Positions 1 through 7,938 of a stretch of 64,000 nt of DNA are shown piece by piece. The translations under genes were made by a program, and so were the position numbers. Below the pieces are notes generated by a model that was given only the letters and a program-made list of their open reading frames with translations, did no database searches and had not been told where the DNA came from. Source of the DNA: Opitutaceae bacterium EW11 (GTDB taxonomy: Bacteria > Verrucomicrobiota > Verrucomicrobiia > Opitutales > Opitutaceae); the NCBI GenBank assembly GCA_003054665.1, contig QAYY01000011.1, forward strand, positions 656,654 to 720,653. Reading direction: 5' to 3'. How positions within the stretch are numbered: position 1 is the first letter of the stretch; each line of letters opens with the position of its first letter.

Positions 1-603
1 CTTGCCGGTCATGACGACGTTGAAATCGACCTCCGCGTCCTTGTCCTCGACGTACGCCAGATCCAGCAATTCGCGTCCACCGAAGAGACCGACGCTCACC
101 GCCGCGACGGAGTCGCTGACGGGATTTTCGGCGAGTTTCTTCTCGTCCATCAGTTTTTGCACCGCGAGTCGGGTGGCGAGGTAGGCGCCGGTGATGGAGG
201 CCGTGCGCGTGCCGCCGTCGGCCTGAAGGACGTCGCAATCGACCCAGAGGGTGTTTTCGCCGAGCTTCTGGAGGTCCACCACGGCACGCAGGGAGCGACC
301 GATGAGCCGTTGGATCTCCACCGTGCGTCCGTCGAGTTTGCCCCGGGAAATGTCGCGCTGTTTGCGATCGAGGGTGCTGTAGGGGAGCATCGAATACTCC
401 GCGGTGAGCCAGCCGCCCTTGACCCCTTGCTGCCGCATCCAGGTGGGCACTTTGGGTTCGATCGTCGCTGCGCAGATCACTCGGGTCAGACCGAAGCTCA
501 CGAGCACCGAGCCGGTGGCGTACGGAGCGATATTGGGTTCGAAGGTGACCGTGCGAAGCTGGTCGGCGCGGCGGCCGTCAGCACGGGTGGGGGCGTTGCT
601 CAT
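1..603 (-). CDS. rph: Ribonuclease PH, 3'-truncated by the window edge
   Basis: RNase PH trims the 3' ends of tRNA precursors by phosphorolysis. Translating from the ATG at 603 gives 201 residues of a protein that is normally about 240 long, so the last ~40 residues lie outside the window; no frameshift is seen. Family motifs are unmistakable: RADGRR near residues 7-12, [14 protein letters not shown] at 64-77, [17 protein letters not shown] at 92-108, and [18 protein letters not shown] at 123-140, which holds the conserved phosphate-binding region. It is the last gene of the minus-strand run that begins with the E1 dehydrogenase, but the 305-base gap to hprK makes shared transcription uncertain. 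Confidence 0.95.
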   Translation of the reverse strand, partial: MSNAPTRADGRRADQLRTVTFEPNIAPYATGSVLVSFGLTRVICAATIEPKVPTWMRQQGVKGGWLTAEYSMLPYSTLDRKQRDISRGKLDGRTVEIQRLIGRSLRAVVDLQKLGENTLWVDCDVLQADGGTRTASITGAYLATRLAVQKLMDEKKLAENPVSDSVAAVSVGLFGGRELLDLAYVEDKDAEVDFNVVMTGK

Positions 604-645
604 GGGAGAAGAAAGGCGGAAAGGCAGAAGGGCTGGAAGAGGAAA

Positions 646-672
646 AAGGCTGAAGGGCTGAAAGGCTGAAGG
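646..672 (+). repeat. Dispersed repeat, GGGCTGAAAGGCTGAAGG type, copy 1
   Basis: The core GAAGGGCTGAAAGGCTGAAG recurs inverted at 873-908 and again at 2008-2056. It is built of ~7-base units (GGCTGAA). It lies just upstream of rph on the coding (minus) strand side. Confidence 0.75.
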
Positions 673-872
673 TCTGACGGAAGAAAAACGGCTGAGGAGT
701 AGCGGGACGCAAGGGGCGAACCGCATCAGCATGCGCTTAGCAGCCTAGTTCGTGAGAGTATCGCAGCGCACCGCGATGCAAAGTCTGGTTCGGCGATCTG
801 ACGATTTCGCCTGCCTTCCGGCGCGAGATCCAACGGCAGCGCGCCGCCAACGGCTACCGCCGGATTTGTCCT

Positions 873-908
873 CAGCCCTTCAGCCTTTCAGTCCTTCAGC
901 CCTTTGCC
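873..908 (-). repeat. Dispersed repeat, GGGCTGAAAGGCTGAAGG type, copy 2 (inverted)
   Basis: Read on the minus strand this is GGGCTGAAGGACTGAAAGG followed by CTGAAGGGCTG, a close variant of copies 1 and 3. It abuts the stop codon of hprK directly, so it forms the hprK 3' end. Confidence 0.75.
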
Positions 909-1907
909 CTACCCCTGCCGCTCTTCCACGTCGGCCAAGCGGACGACTTTGTCGGGGTTTTCCGCCTGGCGCGTCATGAAGGCGATGAGGCGATCGTTGA
1001 AGTCTTTCGCCGGGTCGTGCCCCATCTTCTTGAGCGCTTGAGTGAGGGCGGCGACTTCGACGAGGCGGGCCATGTCTCGGCCGGGGCGCACGTACAGCAC
1101 GATGTGAGGGATCTTTTTTCCCAGAATCTCGTAGTAGTTCTCCTCAAGGCCGGTGCGCTCTTCGACGACGTCGGGCGTCCATTCGACGAGCGACACCACC
1201 ATGTCGATGCGCTTCTCGACCCGAATGCTCTTAATGCCGAACATCTCCGCGATATTGATGATGCCAATGCCGCGGCACTCCATATAACCGCGGTTGAGCG
1301 GACGCGACGTGGCCATGAGTTCACGTTCGTCGAGAAGCTTGATGACCGTCAGGTCGTCGGAAACGAGGGAGTGTCCGCGCTCGATCAGCGCCAGGGCGCA
1401 CTCGCTCTTGCCGACGCCGCTCGTGCCGCGAAGGAGGACGCCGATGCCTTTGATGTCGAGCGTCGTGGCGTGCTCGGTCGTGGCGGGGGCGAATTCATTG
1501 TCGATGCACAGTGTCGCCAGATTCACGTAGTTCATCGTGATCAGCGGCGTCCGGAAGAGAGGCAGGTTGCGCTCCTCGGCCACGACCAGCATCGGGTGCG
1601 TGGGATTGAAATTGCGGGTCAGGACGAGACAGGGGATCTGCCGATCCGCCATTTCGTTGATGATTTCGATCTGACGCGGCTGAGGCAGCGTTTTCAGGTA
1701 CGTCATCTCGGCCGCCCCGAGGACTTGAATGCGTTTGTTCGCGAAGTATTTGAAAAATCCGGTGAGCGCCAACGACGGGCGGTTGATGCTTCCTTCGCGA
1801 ATGAGCCGGTGCAGGCCTGCCTCGCCCGTGACGAGTTCCATTTTCAGTTTATCGCGGTACGTCTCGTAGAAGTGGGCGATGGTGATGCCCTGAATGGCTT
1901 TCTGCAT
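909..1907 (-). CDS. hprK: HPr kinase/phosphorylase
   Basis: HprK/P phosphorylates and dephosphorylates a serine of the PTS phosphocarrier HPr, tying carbon supply to regulation. The 332 residues show the two-domain layout of the family: an N-terminal domain (about 1-135), then the kinase core with Walker A GTSGVGKS at 161-168, the conserved His at about 146 just before it, and the signature MECRGIGIINI near 208-218. The C-terminal helix region (LTQALKKMGHDPAKDF) is also typical. Length matches the family (~310-340). It sits downstream of the lpt genes, as hprK does near lptB-rpoN-ptsN in proteobacteria, although rpoN, hpf and ptsN are absent here. Enzyme I (ptsI) is encoded 35 kb away; no HPr gene is in the window. 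Confidence 0.96.
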   Translation of the reverse strand: MQKAIQGITIAHFYETYRDKLKMELVTGEAGLHRLIREGSINRPSLALTGFFKYFANKRIQVLGAAEMTYLKTLPQPRQIEIINEMADRQIPCLVLTRNFNPTHPMLVVAEERNLPLFRTPLITMNYVNLATLCIDNEFAPATTEHATTLDIKGIGVLLRGTSGVGKSECALALIERGHSLVSDDLTVIKLLDERELMATSRPLNRGYMECRGIGIINIAEMFGIKSIRVEKRIDMVVSLVEWTPDVVEERTGLEENYYEILGKKIPHIVLYVRPGRDMARLVEVAALTQALKKMGHDPAKDFNDRLIAFMTRQAENPDKVVRLADVEERQG

Positions 1908-2320
1908 GGGCTAACGGCGATGACGGTGAGGAGCGTAGGCAGCAAGAAGCTGCAGGAGGACGCAGGGGATGGGGGAGCTTGGGCAATCCGGCACGGCGCA
2001 TAAAGCCAAAAGCCGGAAGAAGGGCGAAGGGCTGAAAGGCTGAAGGAAAGAGGCAACCCGGGCCGGCGTGCCTACGGGTGGTTCGGCGCGTCCCCGCGAC
2101 GACATGCCCGTAGCCCAAAACCCAACGCTCGGTCGCCTCGGTCACGCATTCGACGGGGGTTGCGCGGCATCGGTGTGAACTGGTTCGGCTGCTCCCTGCG
2201 TTAAGCGCCGTAGGTGCCGGGCGGTGACACGGGCAGCGACCCTGTTCGCGCAGCAGGGACGCGTCGCGCCACTCAAACTCCCAATTCCCCAGCCGTCGCC
2301 CGAGCGGCCGGTGCCCGCAG
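1908..2320. other. Intergenic region lptB-hprK
   Basis: A 413-base GC-rich stretch without a convincing reading frame. It holds repeat copy 3 (2008-2056). No terminator or clear promoter was recognised. Confidence 0.5.
2008..2056 (+). repeat. Dispersed repeat, GGGCTGAAAGGCTGAAGG type, copy 3
   Basis: The segment AAGGGCTGAAAGGCTGAAGG at about 2027-2046 is nearly identical to copy 1 and flanked by purine-rich sequence (GGAAGAAGGGCG, GAAAGAGGC). Together with copies 1 and 2 it brackets hprK. Confidence 0.75.
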
Positions 2321-3109
2321 CTAAAGATTAAAATCTTTGCCGAGGTAATACTCGCGGGCCTGGGGATCGTTGATGAGGAATTCGCTCGTGCCCTCGGTCA
2401 GCACCTTGCCCTGGCGGATAATGTAGGCGCGGTCCACGATGCGCAGGGTCTCGCGAACGTTGTGATCGGTAATCAAGATCCCGATACCGCGTTGCTTGAG
2501 GGCGAGCACCATCTTCTGGACTTCGGCGACCGAGATTGGGTCCACGCCGGCGAACGGCTCGTCCATCAGCAGGAACTTGGGCTGGGTGACGAGTGCGCGG
2601 GCGATTTCGAGTCTGCGGCGCTCGCCGCCGGAGAGGGTGTACGCCTTTTGCTTGGCGACCTGGAGCAGGTTGAGTTCCTCCAGGTGCTGATGCACCCGGG
2701 CCGGCCGGTCGCGGCGGCGGACGCCGATCGTTTCGACGATCGCGAGAATGTTTTCCTCCACCGTCAGGCGTCGAAAAACCGAGGCTTCCTGGGGAAGATA
2801 GCCGATGCCGAGCCGGGCGCGCTCGTGCATTCGGAGATGTGTCGCCTCTTTGCCCTGGACGAAAACCTTGCCGCTGGTGGCGGGGACGAGACCGACGATC
2901 ATGTAGAACGTCGTTGTTTTGCCCGCGCCGTTCGGACCGAGAAGCCCGACGACTTCCCCCGCGCGGACATTGACGTCCACGCCTGCCACGACGGTGCGCT
3001 CACCGTAGGTTTTCACCAAGCCGGCCGTGCGAATCTCGGCTGTCTGCGAGGAGGAGCCCGGCGAGTGCGCGGGAGCCGCGGTAGTGGGAACAGGGGAAGC
3101 GGTGCTCAT
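2321..3109 (-). CDS. lptB: LPS export ABC transporter ATP-binding protein LptB
   Basis: LptB is the cytoplasmic ATPase that powers extraction of lipopolysaccharide from the inner membrane by LptFG-LptC. The 262-residue product has a ~25-residue Ala/Pro/Ser-rich N-terminal extension followed by a full ABC domain: Walker A GPNGAGKT at 58-65, Q-loop Gln at about 107, signature LSGGERRRLEIARAL at 159-173, Walker B LLMDEP at 180-185 and switch His at 216. The LptB-type ending FLINDPQAREYYLGKDF is present. The chosen ATG at 3109 overlaps the lptA stop as ATGA; the frame is open further upstream but that part reads as shadow of lptA. lptF and lptG are not in the window. Confidence 0.96.
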   Translation of the reverse strand: MSTASPVPTTAAPAHSPGSSSQTAEIRTAGLVKTYGERTVVAGVDVNVRAGEVVGLLGPNGAGKTTTFYMIVGLVPATSGKVFVQGKEATHLRMHERARLGIGYLPQEASVFRRLTVEENILAIVETIGVRRRDRPARVHQHLEELNLLQVAKQKAYTLSGGERRRLEIARALVTQPKFLLMDEPFAGVDPISVAEVQKMVLALKQRGIGILITDHNVRETLRIVDRAYIIRQGKVLTEGTSEFLINDPQAREYYLGKDFNL

Positions 3110-3759
3110 TTCGCAGGAGGCAGCGCGGGAGAAACGGGCGCAGGTTGAGCGTTGGGCGTTGCCGGAGCTGCGACGGGTTTCTCCGGCTCGGCTTTCGGAG
3201 CTGGTGTGTTTTTGTCGAAGCCGAGGTCCTTGATCGCGGGGCCCAGCAGCTGAATGTTTTTGCCTCTGACGCGCCGTTCGCCGCGGAGCATTTCGATTTC
3301 GTCGCCGACCCAGGTGACCTCGGAACCATGATCCACCGCCATCGGATCCTCTTTCATCACGATCCGGTTTTCGCGCGGATACACCTCGGCGCGACCGCAA
3401 CTCGCTTCACGATCGCCCTGGACGATGTGAACCTTGCCGGTTGCGAGCAGGAACTTGAACTTCTCGAGGGTCGGGACGGTGGCGGCCTTGTCGCCGATGC
3501 GCGTCGCGGTGATCTCGAGCTTGTCGCAGGTGATCTTGAGGTTCGTTCCGGTGACGACGACGTTGCCAGAAAAGACGCCCATGGTCTCCGTGTCCGTGCT
3601 CCACATCTCCATCTGGTCGCTCCGAATCTGCGTCGATTGCGGCTGGGCGAGCTGGGGCGGGGTGATGAGGTCCTTCGCGGCGTTCTGCGCAAATAGCGGA
3701 ACGAGCGGCGCCGAAGCTAGCAGGACCGCCAGGGCGGCGGCAGATGAGCGGTGAGTCAT
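3106..3759 (-). CDS. lptA: LptA/OstA-domain periplasmic LPS transport protein
   Basis: A 217-residue exported protein with a signal peptide (about 1-24, ending near LFAQ) and an OstA-type domain around 45-170, recognisable in IRSDQMEMWSTDTETMGVF and in GNVVVTGTNLKITCDKLEI, the typical 'modified on a background of a beta-jellyroll' pattern of LptA. The last ~45 residues are Pro/Ala/Lys-rich and probably disordered. LptA forms the periplasmic bridge for lipopolysaccharide. The ATG at 3759 overlaps the lptC stop (ATGA) and its own stop overlaps lptB, so translation is probably coupled. LptA and LptC share a fold, so exact assignment relies on order and size. Confidence 0.82.
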   Translation of the reverse strand: MTHRSSAAALAVLLASAPLVPLFAQNAAKDLITPPQLAQPQSTQIRSDQMEMWSTDTETMGVFSGNVVVTGTNLKITCDKLEITATRIGDKAATVPTLEKFKFLLATGKVHIVQGDREASCGRAEVYPRENRIVMKEDPMAVDHGSEVTWVGDEIEMLRGERRVRGKNIQLLGPAIKDLGFDKNTPAPKAEPEKPVAAPATPNAQPAPVSPALPPAK

Positions 3760-4196
3760 TTCAGAAGGTCTTTGAGCTCGGAACGAAAGATGACCTGAGC
3801 GTCCTTGCGGATCCAAAGCTTGCGAGCGTTGTGGTCGTACAGCCAGTTTTCGCCGGAGACGTCCAGATCGTTGCGAATCAAGCGTACCGGGCCGGGCCCT
3901 TCGACGAGATAATGATTTTGCTCCGGGATGCGGACGGTCGCGCGAGGCGCAAGCAGCGTGGAGTCGAGGGCATTCGTTTCGTCTCCGGCGAAGAGCGAGA
4001 AACGCATTTCCTTCAGATGAATCTCCGTCGGCGAAACCGCGTCGGCTTCTTCACCCTCAAGAAGCGCGGTTCGGAATCCCTCCTGATTGAAGGACGGCAG
4101 CCTGAATCTCCGGACCGGGGTGTTGCCGGGTCCGATTTGAGCATGGAGACCGGCCCAGGCGCAGAGGGCGAAAACGATGAACCTAAGGTGCTTCAC
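3756..4196 (-). CDS. Probable LptC-like periplasmic protein
   Basis: A 146-residue protein with an N-terminal hydrophobic segment (about 4-19, FIVFALCAWAGLHAQ) that serves as signal peptide or anchor, followed by a short beta-rich region. Sequence similarity to LptC is not obvious by eye; the role is inferred from position between kdsC and lptA and from phrases such as EGEEADAVSPTEIHLKEMRF and YDHNARKLWIRKDAQVIF, which resemble the LptC/OstA strand pattern. The start codon is GTG at 4196, overlapping the kdsC stop as GTGA; the downstream stop overlaps lptA. It could also be a lineage-specific second OstA-like protein. Confidence 0.7.
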   Translation of the reverse strand: MKHLRFIVFALCAWAGLHAQIGPGNTPVRRFRLPSFNQEGFRTALLEGEEADAVSPTEIHLKEMRFSLFAGDETNALDSTLLAPRATVRIPEQNHYLVEGPGPVRLIRNDLDVSGENWLYDHNARKLWIRKDAQVIFRSELKDLLK

Positions 4197-4726
4197 GGGA
4201 CGAACGAAAGACCCTTGGCGGAGAGGATATGTTCACACACTTCCCGAACAGCTCCGCGTCCGGCGGGACGCTTGGTGACGTAGTTGGCCGCTGCTACAGC
4301 CGCAGGCATCGCAGTGGCAACACTCACGCCGACGCCTGCCCAGCGGAGGGCGGCTGCGTCGATGTCGTCGTCGCCCATGTAAACGCATTCGTTCGCCTTC
4401 AACCCCAGGCTGCCGGCGAGCTGTTGCAGCGCGACGGCTTTGTCCGTCCGGCCCTGCACGAGATGCGGAATCTTCAACTCTTCCGCCCTCGCGGTGGTTG
4501 CGCCGGAGAGACGGCCGGAAATCCAAGCCACGGCGATTCCGGACTTGTTCAGGCGCACAAGGCCCAAGCCGTCCAGAATCGAGAACGTTTTCGATTCGGT
4601 GCCATCGGACGAGACCTGAATCGTGCCGTCGGTCAGGATTCCGTCGACGTCCATCGCGAACAGACGGATACGTTTCCAGTCGGCCCGGGTGGGCTTGGTT
4701 TTCCGAATGGAGCGGGGCTTCGGCAT
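4193..4726 (-). CDS. kdsC: 3-deoxy-D-manno-octulosonate 8-phosphate phosphatase KdsC
   Basis: KdsC removes phosphate from Kdo-8-phosphate to make Kdo, the inner-core sugar of lipopolysaccharide. The 177-residue protein is a cap-less HAD phosphatase of the right length, with motif I DVDGILTDG at 26-34 (nucleophile Asp), motif II WISGR at 68-72, Lys at about 96 in GRTDKAVAL and motif III GDDDID at 118-123. The C-terminal stretch TKRPAGRGAVREVCEHIL is highly characteristic of KdsC. The ATG at 4726 was chosen because it gives the family length; the frame stays open upstream without similarity. It is followed by lptC with a 4-base overlap, so Kdo making and LPS export are co-transcribed. Confidence 0.95.
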   Translation of the reverse strand: MPKPRSIRKTKPTRADWKRIRLFAMDVDGILTDGTIQVSSDGTESKTFSILDGLGLVRLNKSGIAVAWISGRLSGATTARAEELKIPHLVQGRTDKAVALQQLAGSLGLKANECVYMGDDDIDAAALRWAGVGVSVATAMPAAVAAANYVTKRPAGRGAVREVCEHILSAKGLSFVP

Positions 4727-4803
4727 TGGGTGGAGGTTGGCGGAAACTCGCTGGGGCGGTCTTCGCCGGCTGGGGGCGACGGCGCGGATTGGGAAACAGC
4801 TGC

Positions 4804-6855
4804 TTAGCCCATCCAGTTCGCGATCAGATCGATGATTCTGTCGCGATTCGGCCGGAACGCCAATTCCAGCTCGGGCGCAAACGGCACCGGCAAATCCAGC
4901 GAGCCGATTCGAAGCGGCGGCGCCTCGAGGGCGTAGAAGTCGGACTCGACCAACCGGGATACGAGTTCGGCCCCGAAACCGTGCGTCCGGCGCCCTTCGT
5001 GAATGACGATCAGCCGATGGGTGCGCTGGAGTGAGGCGCGGATCGCATCGAGATTCAGCGGCGAAAGCGCGCGAAGGTCGAAGAGATCGAAGGTCCGTTC
5101 GTATTCGGACGATAGGTACGAACACGCTTCTTCGGCGAGGTGAACCATCTCGCCGTAGGAAACGACTGTGGCGAATTCGCCGACGGCGACGCGCTTCGGC
5201 TGCCAGACCTCGCGGTACGCCGGATCCCAGGTCACCGGGTGTTTGCCGCGGCGGTAGAGGCCCTTGTGCTCGAAAAGCAGCACGGGATTGTTGTCCTCGT
5301 AGGCCGCGAGAATGGCGTTGAAGGCGTCTTGAGGGGTGCTCGGGTACAGGGCCTTGATGCCGGGAAAAGAAAGGAACGCCGACTCCAGTTCCTGCGAGTG
5401 GAACGAGCCGAACGTGAGCCCTCCGCCTGCGGGGAGTCGCAGCACGAACGGCACGGCGGCGCCGGCGCGAAAATGAAACGTCGCCGCGTTCTGTGTGATC
5501 TGCGTGACGGCTTCGGTCGAAAAATCCGCGAACTGAAACTCCTCGATCGGACGATGGCCGTTGAGCGCGAGACCGATCGCGTAACCCGTGCAGGCGCTTT
5601 CAGCCAGCGGCGTGTTCATGACGCGTTTCCGGCCGAAATCCTTGTACAGCGCCTCGGTCACTTTGAAGGCGCCGCCGTAGGTCGCGATATCCTGGCCAAG
5701 AATCAACGACTCGGGTCTCTCCGTGAGAATCTTCCGCAGGCCGCGATTGAGCGCCTGCGCCATCGTGAGTTGTTCCGGCGCCGAAGTTTTCGTAGGTTGA
5801 GAATCGAGCGACGGCACCCACGGAAGCTGCGGAGCGGGCGGAGCGAAGAGATCGTTTTCCATGCCCTCCGGAGTCGGTCGGCCCACGCCGAGGGAAGTCT
5901 GAATGCAGGTCTCGATGAACGGGGCGATCTCGGCCTCCAGTTTCTCGATCTGAGAGGAGAGTCCGAGGTCCAGCAGTTTCTGCCGGAAACGAGGGAGCGG
6001 ATCGCGGGCGAAGAAAGCTTCGCTCTCCCCCGGCTTCAGGTAGTCGCACGTATCGTATGCAGCGTGGCCGCGGAGCCTGAGGGTTTTGGCCTCGATGAGC
6101 ATCGGACGGGAGGTGGCCCGAACGCGGTCAATCGCGGCGGCGAGGGTGCGGGCTGAACCGACGACGTCGGTAGCGTCCATGACGACGCCTTCGATGCCGT
6201 AGCCGGCGGCGCGTTGCACGAGGTCGGAGCCGACGAACTGCTCTTCGGCCGGCGTCGAGTACGCGTAGCCGTTGTTCTCGATGATGAAGAGAACGGGTAC
6301 CGAAAGCAGGGAGGCCAAGTTCAACGACTCATGAATGTCGCCGGTGCTGGAGGCCCCATCGCCGAAAAACGTGAATCCCACCGCAGATTTGCCGAGCCGT
6401 CTCTGGGAGTCGGTCGAACCGACGACGGTCGAGAGCATCTGCCCGAGATGGCTGATCATCGGCAGCGACCGGTTCTTGGGGTCCCCGTGATGGATGTTTC
6501 CCTCGCGAGCTTTCGTCGGGCTGTGGGCGTTGGCGAAATACTGGTTGAGGTGATCGCAAAGGTGATCGCTCCAGATCAGGTGACCGCCGAACCCGCGGTG
6601 CGTAAAGCAAACCACGTCGTTGGTTTTGTCGGCCAGCAGAGCGACCGGCACGATCAGCCCTTCGTTGCCCTGTCCGCCGGTTACGGTGCCTTTGATCAGA
6701 CCCTGGCGAAAGAGGTCGAGGATCCGGTTGTCCGCTGTGCGGGCCAGGAACATCCAGGCGTAGATTCGGAGCAGCGCATCATGCGACGGGCCGGCGAGTT
6801 CGGAGGCGTGCAGCTGCCGCTGAGAGAAGATCGCGGGAGGTTTCGGAAAGGCCAT
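4804..6855 (-). CDS. 2-oxoacid dehydrogenase E1 component, alpha-beta fusion
   Basis: Thiamine-diphosphate dehydrogenase that decarboxylates a 2-oxoacid, probably a branched-chain one, and passes the acyl group to an E2 lipoamide protein. Residues 1-345 are the alpha subunit, with the ThDP motif GDGASS at 165-170 running to NN at 194-195 and the activation-loop region around RGHAAYDTCDYL. Residues 360-683 are the beta subunit (QALNRGLRKILTERPESLILGQD, RPIEEFQFADF, PAGGGLTFG). Normally these are two genes; here they are one 683-residue chain joined by a Pro-rich linker at about 338-362. No E2 or E3 gene is adjacent. The ATG at 6855 follows from where similarity begins. The substrate cannot be told from sequence: 2-oxoisovalerate, pyruvate or acetoin are all possible. 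Confidence 0.88.
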   Translation of the reverse strand: MAFPKPPAIFSQRQLHASELAGPSHDALLRIYAWMFLARTADNRILDLFRQGLIKGTVTGGQGNEGLIVPVALLADKTNDVVCFTHRGFGGHLIWSDHLCDHLNQYFANAHSPTKAREGNIHHGDPKNRSLPMISHLGQMLSTVVGSTDSQRRLGKSAVGFTFFGDGASSTGDIHESLNLASLLSVPVLFIIENNGYAYSTPAEEQFVGSDLVQRAAGYGIEGVVMDATDVVGSARTLAAAIDRVRATSRPMLIEAKTLRLRGHAAYDTCDYLKPGESEAFFARDPLPRFRQKLLDLGLSSQIEKLEAEIAPFIETCIQTSLGVGRPTPEGMENDLFAPPAPQLPWVPSLDSQPTKTSAPEQLTMAQALNRGLRKILTERPESLILGQDIATYGGAFKVTEALYKDFGRKRVMNTPLAESACTGYAIGLALNGHRPIEEFQFADFSTEAVTQITQNAATFHFRAGAAVPFVLRLPAGGGLTFGSFHSQELESAFLSFPGIKALYPSTPQDAFNAILAAYEDNNPVLLFEHKGLYRRGKHPVTWDPAYREVWQPKRVAVGEFATVVSYGEMVHLAEEACSYLSSEYERTFDLFDLRALSPLNLDAIRASLQRTHRLIVIHEGRRTHGFGAELVSRLVESDFYALEAPPLRIGSLDLPVPFAPELELAFRPNRDRIIDLIANWMG

Positions 6856-6956
6856 GAACGGGTCGACGGTGATGGCCCCGGAGGGACGGGGCAAGGGCAG
6901 AAGACGGTCCCATCCGTGGGAGCGCTGGTCAGCGCAGCAGCCGGCACCCGATCGGC

Positions 6957-7808
6957 TCACACGCGCCGGGCTACCCAGAAACGGCATTCGTCGGAAAAAT
7001 CGACGACGGCTCGCGACTCCATGGCAATGTCCCGGCGGAGCATGTCGAACTGCCTTTCCCATCCGGTCGCCGCCAAGTCGGCGAGAATCTCCTCGCGATC
7101 GGGGAGGTGCATGAACGTGCGCCCGGTTGGGTCTTCGAAATACCGGTCGCCGAACTCGACCAGCCGGGGGTCTTGCGTCCCGGAGGCCCAGCGCTCCGCT
7201 TCTTCGCGCCACGCCTGACGCTCTCGAGCGCTCACGTTGCGGTCGTGTGTGGTGAACAGGAACGGCGCTCCGTGTCGGCACACGCGGGCCAGCTGTTGGA
7301 GTGCCGCGCGCCGGTTTGCACGACCGGGAATCTGCATCAGGCCGTTGAACATGAAGAGCGCGCCGTGGAAACGGGGAGGGAAAGGGTCGGACGAGGTTGC
7401 AGGGAGCGCGGGCGTTCCGCCCGCCACCCCAACGGATGTGGCCGGAACGGCCGCGCTCCCAGGGTTCGTCATCGCCTCGTCCAGCTTCGTCGCGTCTGCG
7501 TGGAAAAAATGGATACCGTGCGCACCGCGCTCCTTCGCCAGCGAGCGCGCCTGGTCGAGCAGCTCCTCCGCGAAATCGAATGCCGTGATGTGCCGGAAAC
7601 CCAAATCCCAGAGTCCAATCGTCACCCGGCCCGCGCCGCAGCCCCCCTCGAGAATCTGAGCGTCGCGATCGGGAAAAAAGCGTTCGATCAGGCGGCGCTC
7701 GGACTGCCAGAGCCCAAGAAAATGCGCCGCCCTCGCGTAGTGCACGACCGCGACAGGATCGTTGAAATCCGAGCGAACCGTATCGGAAGTAATTTTTTCA
7801 GGGCCCAC
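6957..7808 (-). CDS. SAM-dependent methyltransferase with an in-frame repeat insertion
   Basis: A class I methyltransferase of 283 residues with motif I ILEGGCGAGR at 52-61, the acidic residue after strand 2 (TAFDFAEELL, about 75-84) and motif FHADATKLDEA at 102-112. The methyl acceptor is unknown. Between motif II and the following strand (residues about 115-139, bases 7392-7466) the protein carries a low-complexity stretch rich in Ala, Pro, Gly and Thr that is encoded by an 18-base inverted repeat; similar proteins would be expected to lack it. The start is GTG at 7808. It is upstream of the E1 gene by about 100 bases and downstream of the RsmB-like gene. Confidence 0.82.
   Translation of the reverse strand: MGPEKITSDTVRSDFNDPVAVVHYARAAHFLGLWQSERRLIERFFPDRDAQILEGGCGAGRVTIGLWDLGFRHITAFDFAEELLDQARSLAKERGAHGIHFFHADATKLDEAMTNPGSAAVPATSVGVAGGTPALPATSSDPFPPRFHGALFMFNGLMQIPGRANRRAALQQLARVCRHGAPFLFTTHDRNVSARERQAWREEAERWASGTQDPRLVEFGDRYFEDPTGRTFMHLPDREEILADLAATGWERQFDMLRRDIAMESRAVVDFSDECRFWVARRV
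7402..7460. repeat. Palindromic REP-like element inside the methyltransferase gene
   Basis: The arm GGGAGCGCGGGCGTTCCG (7402-7419) is complementary to CGGAACGGCCGCGCTCCC (7443-7460) with one mismatch, separated by 23 bases. It is read in frame and adds Ala/Pro/Gly-rich residues to the protein. The 12-base half-site GGAGCGCGGCCG also occurs in the hairpin at 15597-15623. Confidence 0.85.
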
Positions 7809-7938
7809 GAGGCAGACGAACGATGTTCGATGACTTGGGAGAGCCTAGATATAGTAGCCAGACGCCGTTAACCCGGCACTCCGCTGAGCGAAGGTGCGAC
7901 CGGCGATGCTCCCGTCAGTCAATTGGCAATCAGGGGGT

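Larger units (their letters stand above)
604..908. other. Intergenic region hprK-rph with inverted repeat arms
   Basis: No gene is supported here. Both ends carry copies of a GGCTGAAAGG-type repeat in opposite orientation (646-672 and 873-908), so the region could fold into a long-range stem. The middle is ordinary GC-rich sequence with no clear promoter. Confidence 0.6.

Noticed and set aside
3110-3400. N-terminal extension of lptB (open to 3400), and similar ones for the E1, rsmB, oppB and glycosyltransferase genes.
   Set aside because: The extra residues are Arg/Pro/Ala-rich shadow of the neighbouring gene or intergenic DNA, and family similarity begins at the starts chosen.
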